9,330 nt of DNA from Acetobacteraceae bacterium (GTDB taxonomy: Bacteria; Pseudomonadota; Alphaproteobacteria; Acetobacterales; Acetobacteraceae). The notes below the pieces were generated by a model. It searched no databases and was not told where the DNA came from. It saw only the letters and a program-made list of their open reading frames with translations. The stretch covers positions 1 through 9,330 of the forward strand of contig CANFIE010000133.1 of the NCBI GenBank assembly GCA_947446625.1. Direction: 5' to 3'. The position numbers were made by a program, and so were the translations under genes. Positions 1-5,458 of the stretch are shown in pieces (the stretch's first letter is position 1; the number at the start of each line of letters is the position of its first letter).

Positions 1-49
1 GGAGCAACAGCCAGAACAGCTTGGAGGCAAACCAGAGGATCGTATCCAT
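1..49 (-). CDS. Partial N-terminus of a probable YdcF-family (DUF218) membrane protein
   Basis: Read on the minus strand, an ATG at 49-47 opens a frame that runs off the left edge as MDTILWFASKLFWLLL. Sixteen codons are visible. They form a hydrophobic, aromatic-rich segment consistent with the start of a first transmembrane helix. From memory, YdcF/ElyC-type inner-membrane proteins begin in this style, with an aromatic run followed by SK and a leucine-rich stretch, so that family is the best guess. A G-rich stretch just upstream (complement of about 50-59) is only a weak ribosome binding site. The gene diverges from the thiolase-like gene. The visible part is too short for certainty; it could be any membrane protein or a chance frame. 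Confidence 0.5.
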   Translation of the reverse strand, partial: MDTILWFASKLFWLLL

Positions 50-167
50 GTCACCCGCCAATAACCTGGCCCAAGCGGCCTTGCGCCCATGCGCCACCCG
101 CCTAAGCTAGCTGATAATGCAGCCGGATTTAAGTCGGCGCGATCAACATTGGGGGAACGCAGCGCGC
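50..167. other. Divergent intergenic region without a confident promoter
   Basis: This stretch separates the minus-strand partial gene from the thiolase-like gene and should carry promoters for both. It is locally more AT-rich than the flanking genes around 103-150. It holds a perfect 8-base palindrome AGCTAGCT at 105-112 and a GATAAT hexamer at 113-118 that could act as a plus-strand -10 box. No good -35 box lies 16-18 bases upstream of GATAAT; the nearest TTG-type hexamer (TTGCGC, 81-86) is too far. No copy of the TGACG/CGTCA operator found farther right occurs here. Confidence 0.5.
151..156 (+). promoter_or_regulatory. Weak ribosome binding site of the thiolase-like gene
   Basis: GGGGGA lies 11 bases before the ATG at 168. 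The spacing is somewhat long, but it is the only purine-rich Shine-Dalgarno-like stretch near either candidate start. It supports the start at 168 over the in-frame ATG at 117. Confidence 0.4.
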
Positions 168-1337
168 ATGCCGCAACGCGATATAGCCGTGATCGGCGCC
201 AGCGAAGTGAAGATTGAACTGCGCTCGGGCCGCAGCACCTACGAGTTGGCGGCCGAGGCGATGGCCGGTGCGCTGGCCAATGCCGGGCTGGAGAAGGCCG
301 AGATTGACGGGCTGGCGGTGACCAGTTGCTTTTCCGATGCCGGTAACCCGTTCTTCTCGCCCATTCTGGCGGCGTATCTGGGCCTGCAACTGGACTGGTG
401 CCAGACCACCGATTTAGGTGGTGCCGGTTCCAGCGGCAGCATTGCCCGCGCCGCCATGGCCATTCGCGCCGGGCTTTGCCACACCGTGCTGGTGCTTTCC
501 GCCGACGCGCAGAGCAGCGACAACCGGGGTGACATTCGCGGCTTTCGCGGTGAGTTCCAGTACCCGATGGGGATCATGGGGCCGCCCGGCTATTTCGGCC
601 TGCTGAGCAATCGGTATGACCATCAGTACGGTCTGGACCCGAAGGCACTCGCAAAACTGGCGGTAACCCAGCGCGACCATGCGCTGCTGAACCCGCTGGC
701 CTGCGACAAGCTGCGCAAGCCGCTGACCGAGGCTGACTACCTGGCCAGCCCGATGATCAGCCACCCGATCCGCATGCTGGATTGCGTGATGGTGGCGGAT
801 GGCGCCAGCGCCTGCATCGTGACCACAACCGAACGCGCCAAGGCGATGGGGGTGAAGCGCATGGCGCACCCGATTGGCTATGGCGAGCGGGTGAACCACC
901 TGGAGACCGACAACTGCCCCGACATCACCCGCGTTGGGCATGAGGTGGCAGGCGCCCGGGCGCTGGCCCAGGCCGGCATGAAGATCGGCGATATCAAGCA
1001 ATTCCACCCGTATGACGACTTCCTCATCGCCATCATCCTGCAAATGGAAGCGATAGGCTTCTGCAAGCCCGGTGAGGGCTGCCGCTACGTGCTGGAGCAC
1101 GACTTCCACTTCAACGGCGACCTGCCGCTGAATACCGGCGGTGGGCAGATTTCCGCCGGACAGGCGGGCCTGGCTGGGGGGGCGCACAACCTGACGGAAG
1201 CGCTGCGGCAGTTGTTTGGCGAGGCGGGGGAGCGACAGGTGAAGGACAACTCCAACGCCATGGTCACCGGCATTGGCTGGATTCCCTATGGCCGGAACTG
1301 GGGTGCTTCGACCGTGCTGGTGCTGGAGGCGGCGTGA
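168..1337 (+). CDS. Thiolase-fold protein lacking the canonical nucleophilic Cys (SCP-x/Ltp2-like)
   Basis: A 389-residue thiolase-superfamily protein of the lipid-transfer (SCP-x) branch. The N-terminal strand RDIAVIGASE and the C-terminal block from about residue 320 (LNTGGGQISAGQAGLAGG) fit that branch. The position of the nucleophilic Cys in true thiolases reads GGAGSSGS (84-91), with no Cys. The C-terminal His motif GHP is replaced by GQA (331-333). Ordinary Claisen condensation or thiolysis is therefore doubtful. Tyr282 in FHPYDDF and Tyr374 in WIPYGRNWG are candidate catalytic residues if this is an aldolase like Ltp2; that is inference. The start at 168 was chosen because the 17 residues added by an ATG at 117 look non-conserved and lack an upstream Shine-Dalgarno. 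The stop codon overlaps the ATG of the DUF35 gene by one base, so the two products probably work together, as thiolase-like/DUF35 pairs commonly do. A run of seven G at 1176-1182 does not break the frame. Confidence 0.85.
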   Translation: MPQRDIAVIGASEVKIELRSGRSTYELAAEAMAGALANAGLEKAEIDGLAVTSCFSDAGNPFFSPILAAYLGLQLDWCQTTDLGGAGSSGSIARAAMAIRAGLCHTVLVLSADAQSSDNRGDIRGFRGEFQYPMGIMGPPGYFGLLSNRYDHQYGLDPKALAKLAVTQRDHALLNPLACDKLRKPLTEADYLASPMISHPIRMLDCVMVADGASACIVTTTERAKAMGVKRMAHPIGYGERVNHLETDNCPDITRVGHEVAGARALAQAGMKIGDIKQFHPYDDFLIAIILQMEAIGFCKPGEGCRYVLEHDFHFNGDLPLNTGGGQISAGQAGLAGGAHNLTEALRQLFGEAGERQVKDNSNAMVTGIGWIPYGRNWGASTVLVLEAA

Positions 1338-1753
1338 TGAGTGAATACGATCCCCTTGAAGGCTTGCGCCCGACCCCGGTGAAGCAGGATTTCTCGCAAC
1401 CCTTCTGGGATGGTGCGGCGCAGGGCAAGTTTCTGCTGCAATACTGCCCGGAGAGCGGCCAGTACCAATTCTACCCGCGCCCGCTGAGTGTGCAGACTGG
1501 CAAGCGCAACCTGGAATGGCGCGAGGTTTCCGGCCGCGGCACGGTGTATTCGCACACCGTGACGTATCGCAGCCCGATCGCGGCCAAGGGCATTCAGCCC
1601 TACATCGTGGTGCTGGTGGACCTGGCTGAAGGCGTGCGGGTGATGAGCAACCTGGTGGGGTGCGCGCCGGATGCCGTGAAGATCGGCATGGCGGTGAAAC
1701 TGGCCTGGGTAAAGGCGGGCGAGGACAACTTCCCCGCCTTTGAGCCGGCGTAA
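1337..1753 (+). CDS. DUF35 / OB-fold partner protein with degenerate zinc ribbon
   Basis: A 138-residue protein of the DUF35 family (rubredoxin-like zinc ribbon followed by an OB fold). The family helix with FW is at 20-25 (SQPFWDG). The ribbon region is about 31-60, and the OB-fold core spans about 62-125 (GRGTVYSHTVTYRSP, then IVVLVDLAEGVRVMSNLVG). Family members normally carry two Cys pairs. Here only Cys37 in CPESG remains: the second position of that pair is Ser40, and no Cys follows near PRPL (48-51). Zinc binding is therefore unlikely. DUF35 proteins commonly form complexes with adjacent thiolase-like proteins and help bind acyl-CoA; ChsH2 DUF35 with the Ltp2 aldolase is the best-studied case. 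The one-base TGATG overlap with the preceding stop suggests translational coupling. A GTG three bases earlier is an alternative start. The substrate is unknown. Confidence 0.85.
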   Translation: MSEYDPLEGLRPTPVKQDFSQPFWDGAAQGKFLLQYCPESGQYQFYPRPLSVQTGKRNLEWREVSGRGTVYSHTVTYRSPIAAKGIQPYIVVLVDLAEGVRVMSNLVGCAPDAVKIGMAVKLAWVKAGEDNFPAFEPA

Positions 1754-1760
1754 CCCAGGT

Positions 1761-2078
1761 TCAGTCCTCGTCCAGCAGGCTGGCCAGCTTCATGGCGACG
1801 CCTTTGCTGCCTTCCACCTTCAGCTTGCCGGTGGTGAAGGCCAGCATGGGGCTGAGCTTGCCGGCCATGAGCTTCACCATGTTGTCGGAGCTTAGCTTCA
1901 GGACGCTGTCGGCCTCATCGGCTTCGGTGGCGGCGGCAATGCCGCTGCCGCCCGGCGTGCCATCCACCAGAATGCTCTCGCCCGTATCGGTCAGGTCGAA
2001 CCGAATGCGGTAGCCGAGGCGGCGCAAATTGCTCGCCTTGGCCCGCATGCGCCCGATAAGTTCTTCCGCGTCCGGCAT
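1761..2078 (-). CDS. Stand-alone SCP2 sterol-carrier domain protein
   Basis: A 105-residue single-domain protein of the SCP2 sterol-transfer family, which binds acyl-CoAs, fatty acids or sterols in a hydrophobic tunnel. The start shows a charged helix (1-20). Beta strands follow at RIRFDLTDTGESILVDG (about 24-40). The family signature is at the end: ADSVLKLSSDNMVKLMAGKL (56-75), then TGKLKVEGSKGVAMKLASLL (83-102). No signal peptide or membrane segment is seen, so it should be cytoplasmic. The ATG at 2078 was chosen because a strong GGGAG lies six bases upstream; an in-frame extension to 2150 adds residues unlike the family. The gene converges on the DUF35 gene with only seven bases between the stops, and it is divergent from the acyl-CoA synthetase gene. 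Its neighbours suggest it carries the substrate of the thiolase-like protein or of FadD; that link is inference. Confidence 0.87.
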   Translation of the reverse strand: MPDAEELIGRMRAKASNLRRLGYRIRFDLTDTGESILVDGTPGGSGIAAATEADEADSVLKLSSDNMVKLMAGKLSPMLAFTTGKLKVEGSKGVAMKLASLLDED

Positions 2079-2084
2079 TGTTTT

Positions 2085-2089
2085 CTCCC
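2085..2089 (-). promoter_or_regulatory. Ribosome binding site of the SCP2 gene
   Basis: On the minus strand GGGAG stands six bases before the ATG at 2078. This is a near-ideal spacing and decides the start over the longer in-frame extension. Confidence 0.75.
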
Positions 2090-2135
2090 GCTTGGCTTGG
2101 GCTATGGGTAGCGCATGCCCTAAGCAGAAACAAGT

Positions 2136-2149
2136 TGACGCATACGTCA
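2136..2149. promoter_or_regulatory. Palindromic operator candidate for the LiuR-like MerR regulator
   Basis: TGACG-CATA-CGTCA is an inverted repeat with perfect 5-base arms and a 4-base centre, lying about 52 bases before the synthetase start and about 57 bases before the SCP2 start. It overlaps the candidate -35 box TTGACG. LiuR-type MerR regulators of acyl-CoA catabolism are known to bind palindromes built around ACG/CGT arms, and such a regulator is encoded directly downstream of fadD. The position between divergent lipid genes fits one operator controlling both. Binding and direction of control are inferred. Confidence 0.55.
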
Positions 2150-2186
2150 CCCTTGTGGCTTCATTCCGTCAGCAAGGGAATAAGCC

Positions 2187-2194
2187 AGGGAGGG
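2187..2194 (+). promoter_or_regulatory. Strong ribosome binding site of the acyl-CoA synthetase gene
   Basis: AGGGAGGG lies six bases before the ATG at 2201. It fixes this start over the long in-frame extension upstream, which would run through the operator region. Confidence 0.8.
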
Positions 2195-2200
2195 TTCAGC

Positions 2201-3895
2201 ATGGCCAGCGAGGTTGCCGCCTTTCCGTGGCTGCGGCGCTATCCGCCGAACATCGCCTGGGACCAGCCGATACCCTCCGAGACGCTGGTGGATGTATTCG
2301 ACGCCGCGCTGGCGCGCTTTGCCGAGCGGCCCTGCCTGGAGTTCATGGGGCGCCGCTGGAGCTATGCCGAGATTGGCGCGCAGGTGGCCTGCGTGGCGGC
2401 GGGGTTGCGGCAGTTGGGCGTTGCCAAGGGCACGCGGGTCGGGCTGTGCCTGCCGAACACGCCCTTCTACGTGGTGGCCTATTTCGCCGCGCTGCGGTTG
2501 GGCGCGGTGGTGGTAAATTTCAACCCGCTCTACACCGCCGCCGAAATGGCGGCGCAGGCAGCGGATTCCGGCGCCGAGGTGATGATCGGCCCCGACCTGG
2601 ACCCGATTTTGCCGCGCCTGCTGGGCCTGCTTGGCCAGGGCAGCGTGCAGCGCCTGGTGGTGTGCCGCTTTGCCGATGCGCTGCCGTGGCTGAAGCGCAT
2701 TGGTTTTCGGCTGACCCAGCGCCGGCGCATTGTGGCGCCGCCCGCCGATGACGCACGTGTGGTGGCGTGGGATACGCTGCTGCAGGCGCCGCCCTTGCAT
2801 GCGCATGCCGAGGTGGCGCCGGAGGATTTGGCGGTGCTGCAATACACCGGCGGCACCACGGGCACGCCCAAGGCCGCCATGCTCAGCCACGCCAACCTGA
2901 CCGCCAACCTGCATCAGGTGCATGCCTGGGCGCCGGTCTATCGCGCGGGGCAGGAGAGGGTGCTGGCGGTGCTGCCCTTCTTCCATGTGTTTGCGCTGAC
3001 AACGGTGCTGAATGCCGGCATTGCCTGGGGCAGCGAACTCATCATGCTGCCGCGGTTTGAGGTGGGCTTGCTGCTGAAGACGCTGCGTCGCACCCGGCCA
3101 ACCGTGTTTCATGGCGTGCCTACGCTGTTCAAGGCGGTGCTGGACCATGGCGCCACGCCGGCCGACCTTGCCTCGGTGAAGCTGTGTATTTCCGGTGGTG
3201 CGCCGCTGCCCCTGGAAGTGAAGCGCGCCTTCGATGCCGCCAGTGGCTGCAACCTGGTGGAAGGCTATGGGCTGACCGAGGCCAGCCCGGTGTGCTTCTG
3301 CAACCCGCTGCAGGGCGAGAACCATGCCGGCACCATCGGCCTGCCGCTGCCGGCCGTGCGAGCGGAAATCCGTTCGCCAGATGAACCGGGCATGGCGCTA
3401 CCGCTGGGTGAGCGGGGTGAGTTGTGCCTGGCCGGGCCGAACATCATGGTGGGCTATTGGGGCCGACCCGAGGATACCGCACGCAGCTTCACGCCTGATG
3501 GCATGCTGCGGACCGGTGATATCGGCATCATGGATGAAGATGGCTTTGTGACGCTGGTGGACCGGCTAAAGGACCTGATCATTTGCTCAGGCTACAATGT
3601 CTATCCGCGCACCATCGAGGAAGCGCTGTATACCCACCCCGCCGTGGTTGCGGCCACCGTGGTGGGGATGCCTGATGCGTACCGAGGCGAAAGTCCTGCT
3701 GCTTTCGTGCAGGTGCAACCAGGTGCCGCGGTGACAGTTGATGAGTTGTTGGCGCATTTGAAGGCGCGGCTGAACCCGATTGAGATGCCGCGCCTGTTGG
3801 AGATTCGGGCGGAGTTGCCGCGCACGGCAGTTGGCAAGCTCTCGAAGAAAGAATTGAAGGCCGAGTTGCTGGCGAAGCCGCGGGAGGCTGCATGA
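2201..3895 (+). CDS. fadD: Long-chain acyl-CoA synthetase (AMP-forming, FadD type)
   Basis: A 564-residue ANL-superfamily ligase that activates a carboxylic acid to its acyl-CoA through an acyl-adenylate, the entry step of beta-oxidation. Core motifs are intact. The ATP-binding P-loop YTGGTTGTPKAAMLSH is at 215-230. PFFHVFALTTVLNAG is at 259-273, GYGLTEASP at 355-363 and TGD at 438-440. The hinge region DRLKDLIICSGYNVYP is at 454-469, and the C-terminal catalytic lysine is Lys546 in RTAVGKLSKKEL. The length matches FadD. A basic-hydrophobic stretch near 161-177 (LPWLKRIGFRLTQRRR) resembles the insert seen in long-chain members and may touch the membrane; no true transmembrane helix is evident. 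The stop overlaps the MerR start by four bases (ATGA), so the two are probably co-transcribed. A long-chain substrate is likely from family resemblance, but a bulkier acid cannot be excluded given the SCP2 and thiolase-like neighbours. Confidence 0.92.
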   Translation: MASEVAAFPWLRRYPPNIAWDQPIPSETLVDVFDAALARFAERPCLEFMGRRWSYAEIGAQVACVAAGLRQLGVAKGTRVGLCLPNTPFYVVAYFAALRLGAVVVNFNPLYTAAEMAAQAADSGAEVMIGPDLDPILPRLLGLLGQGSVQRLVVCRFADALPWLKRIGFRLTQRRRIVAPPADDARVVAWDTLLQAPPLHAHAEVAPEDLAVLQYTGGTTGTPKAAMLSHANLTANLHQVHAWAPVYRAGQERVLAVLPFFHVFALTTVLNAGIAWGSELIMLPRFEVGLLLKTLRRTRPTVFHGVPTLFKAVLDHGATPADLASVKLCISGGAPLPLEVKRAFDAASGCNLVEGYGLTEASPVCFCNPLQGENHAGTIGLPLPAVRAEIRSPDEPGMALPLGERGELCLAGPNIMVGYWGRPEDTARSFTPDGMLRTGDIGIMDEDGFVTLVDRLKDLIICSGYNVYPRTIEEALYTHPAVVAATVVGMPDAYRGESPAAFVQVQPGAAVTVDELLAHLKARLNPIEMPRLLEIRAELPRTAVGKLSKKELKAELLAKPREAA

Positions 3896-4287
3896 CCGAG
3901 TTGTACAGCGTGAACCAGCTTGCCGAGGAGTTGGACGTAACGCCCCGGGCTATCCGCTTCTATGAGGTGAAGGGGCTGATCCGCCCGCGCCGCGCCGGCA
4001 CCACGCGGGTGTTTGATCGGCGCGACCGCGCACGCTTGATGCTGGTGCTGCGCGGCAAGCGGCTGGGGTTTTCGCTGGCTGAGATTCGCGAATTCCTCGA
4101 CCTTTATGACGTGGACCGGACGCAGCAGGCGCAGGCGCAGATGCTGTTGGAGAAGGTGCGCACGCGCATTGACGAGTTGGAGCAGCAGCGCCGCGACCTG
4201 GAACAGACGCTGAAGGAATTGGGCAAGGTTGAACGCGAATGCCGCGAGGCGCTGGCCCAGCGCAAAACCAAGAATGCGGCCGACTGA
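3892..4287 (+). CDS. MerR-family transcriptional regulator, LiuR-like
   Basis: A 131-residue DNA-binding regulator. The N-terminal winged helix-turn-helix is typical of MerR: YSVNQLAEELDVTPRAIRFYEVKGLI (5-30, read as two helices), wing GTTRVFDRRDRARL (36-49), then LRGKRLGFSLAEIREFLDLYD (53-73). The remainder (about 76-122) is a charged, Gln/Glu/Arg-rich coiled coil suited to dimerisation. There is no metal-binding Cys cluster as in MerR or CueR; a single Cys117 is present. The RGKRLGFSLAE segment and short C-terminus match LiuR-type regulators of branched-chain amino acid and fatty acid breakdown. The gene overlaps fadD by four bases and precedes the thiolase by 23 bases, so it lies inside the operon it probably controls. 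The palindrome upstream of fadD is its best operator candidate, implying autoregulation. The ligand, perhaps an acyl-CoA, is not visible from sequence. Confidence 0.88.
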   Translation: MTELYSVNQLAEELDVTPRAIRFYEVKGLIRPRRAGTTRVFDRRDRARLMLVLRGKRLGFSLAEIREFLDLYDVDRTQQAQAQMLLEKVRTRIDELEQQRRDLEQTLKELGKVERECREALAQRKTKNAAD

Positions 4288-4297
4288 GGCCCAACGG

Positions 4298-4303
4298 AAA
4301 GGA
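4298..4303 (+). promoter_or_regulatory. Ribosome binding site of the FadA-type thiolase gene
   Basis: AAAGGA stands seven bases before the ATG at 4311 and supports this start over an upstream in-frame extension that would overlap the MerR gene. Confidence 0.65.
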
Positions 4304-4310
4304 TGATGCC

Positions 4311-5435
4311 ATGACCGATGTTGTGATTGCCGCCTATCGCCGCACGCCGTTTCACTTTGCTGGCAAGGGCGCACTGGCCAAGGTGCGCGGAGACGAAATG
4401 GCCGCCGCCGTGGTGCGCGCCCTGGTTGCCGACACCGGCATTGACCCGGCGACGCTGGAGGATGTGGTGATGGGCTGCGCCTTCCCCGAAGGCGAGCAGG
4501 GCTTGAACGTGGCCAAGCTGGTGGCCTTCATGGCCGGGCTGCCGGAAAGCGTGGCGGGCGTGACGGTGAACCGCTTCTGCGGTTCTTCGATGCAGAGTGT
4601 GCATCAGGCCGCCGGCGCCATTCGCATGGGTGCGGGCGAGGCATTCATCTGCGCCGGCATGGAGAGCATGAGCCGCGTGCCGATGATGGGCTTCAACCCG
4701 ATGCCGAACCCGGGCTTGGCCAAGAGTTTTCCGCAGGCCTACATCAGCATGGGTGAGACGGCGGAGAATGTGGCGATGCGCCACCAGATCAGCCGCGCGG
4801 AGCAGGAAGCCTTTTCCGTGCGCAGCCACCACAAGGCTGCTGCCGCGCAGGCTGCCGGCAAGCTGGCTGCCGAGATTGTGGCCGTGGCGGGTGTTGAGCA
4901 GGATGGCTGCATCCGCGCCGACAGCAGTGCCGAAGCCTTGGCCGGGCTGAAGCCGGCGTTCCGCGCCGATGGCACTGTTACCGCCGGCACCTCCTCGCCG
5001 CTTACCGATGGCGCGACGGGCTTGCTGGTGTGCAGCGCCGAGTATGCGCGCCGCCATGGGCTGAAGCCGTTGGCCAAGGTGCTTTCCATTGCGGTGGCCG
5101 GCTGCGCGCCGGAGGTGATGGGCATGGGCCCGGTTGGTGCTTCGCGCAAGGCGCTGGCGCGCGCGGGCATTCAGGCCGGCGACGTGGCTGTGGTGGAGTT
5201 GAACGAAGCCTTCGCCAGCCAGGCGCTGGCCTGCATGCGCGAACTTGGCATTGATGAGAACCGGGTGAACAAGGATGGCGGCGCCATCGCGCTCGGGCAT
5301 CCGCTGGGCGCCACGGGGGCGCGCATTGTCGGCAAGGCGGCGCAGCTGTTGCAGCGGGACGGCGGGCGCTACGCGTTGGCCACGCAGTGCATCGGCGGCG
5401 GCCAGGGCATCGCGACTTTGTTGGAAGCGCTCTGA
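4311..5435 (+). CDS. fadA: Acetyl-CoA C-acyltransferase (3-ketoacyl-CoA thiolase, FadA type)
   Basis: A 374-residue degradative thiolase that cleaves 3-ketoacyl-CoA with CoA to give acetyl-CoA and a shortened acyl-CoA. All catalytic elements are present. The nucleophile is Cys90 in NRFCGSSMQSV. CAGMESMSRVPMMG is at 114-127, the NEAF motif at 298-301, His330 in ALGHPLGATGAR and Cys360 in QCIGGGQG. The length is a little below the usual 390 or so residues but no motif is missing. It is the functional opposite of the Cys-less thiolase-like protein at the left of the window, so the two are not interchangeable. It sits between the MerR gene (23 bases) and the FadN-type gene, whose chosen start is 23 bases beyond the stop. 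The order thiolase, FadN-type, acyl-CoA dehydrogenase indicates one beta-oxidation operon. Chain-length preference cannot be read. Confidence 0.92.
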   Translation: MTDVVIAAYRRTPFHFAGKGALAKVRGDEMAAAVVRALVADTGIDPATLEDVVMGCAFPEGEQGLNVAKLVAFMAGLPESVAGVTVNRFCGSSMQSVHQAAGAIRMGAGEAFICAGMESMSRVPMMGFNPMPNPGLAKSFPQAYISMGETAENVAMRHQISRAEQEAFSVRSHHKAAAAQAAGKLAAEIVAVAGVEQDGCIRADSSAEALAGLKPAFRADGTVTAGTSSPLTDGATGLLVCSAEYARRHGLKPLAKVLSIAVAGCAPEVMGMGPVGASRKALARAGIQAGDVAVVELNEAFASQALACMRELGIDENRVNKDGGAIALGHPLGATGARIVGKAAQLLQRDGGRYALATQCIGGGQGIATLLEAL

Positions 5436-5446
5436 TGAGCGACGCT

Positions 5447-5450
5447 GGAG
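5447..5450 (+). promoter_or_regulatory. Ribosome binding site of the FadN-type gene
   Basis: GGAG lies eight bases before the ATG at 5459, where the protein opens directly with the Rossmann strand. An ATG at 5435 overlapping the thiolase stop is the alternative start and would add eight residues; it lacks so good a site. Confidence 0.6.
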
Positions 5451-5458
5451 GCGATGTG

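Larger units (their letters stand above)
2079..2200. other. Divergent regulatory region between the SCP2 and acyl-CoA synthetase genes
   Basis: These 122 bases separate two divergent genes and hold strong ribosome binding sites at both ends plus a central palindrome. The middle (about 2121-2150) is more AT-rich than the flanking genes. TTGACG at 2135-2140 is the best -35 candidate for the synthetase operon and overlaps the palindrome. No convincing -10 hexamer follows at 16-18 bases; TTCATT at 2160-2165 would give a 19-base spacer, which MerR-type promoters often have. No convincing minus-strand promoter was found. Confidence 0.6.

Noticed and set aside
105..112. Perfect palindrome AGCTAGCT upstream of the thiolase-like gene
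   Set aside because: Eight bases, no second copy seen, and no matching regulator; it may be chance.
1176..1182. Run of seven G in the thiolase-like gene as a possible frameshift site
   Set aside because: The frame is continuous through it and the downstream residues match the family C-terminus.
1750..1765. Possible bidirectional terminator between the convergent DUF35 and SCP2 genes
   Set aside because: Only seven bases separate the stops; the small AACC-CA-GGTT inverted repeat is too short for a stem and there is no T tract.
2106..2120. Small hairpin GGGTA-GCGCA-TGCCC in the SCP2-fadD gap
   Set aside because: A five-pair stem with one wobble and no U tract; on the SCP2 leader strand it contains a mismatch. 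Not enough to call a regulatory RNA.
2147..3325. Long minus-strand open frame opposite the acyl-CoA synthetase gene
   Set aside because: Low-complexity His/Arg/Gln-rich translation, no domain, and it lies inside a gene whose motifs are all present. It is a compositional shadow.
4104..5300. 398-residue minus-strand open frame opposite the FadA-type thiolase gene
   Set aside because: Shadow of a thiolase with intact Cys, His and NEAF motifs; no domain in the antisense translation.
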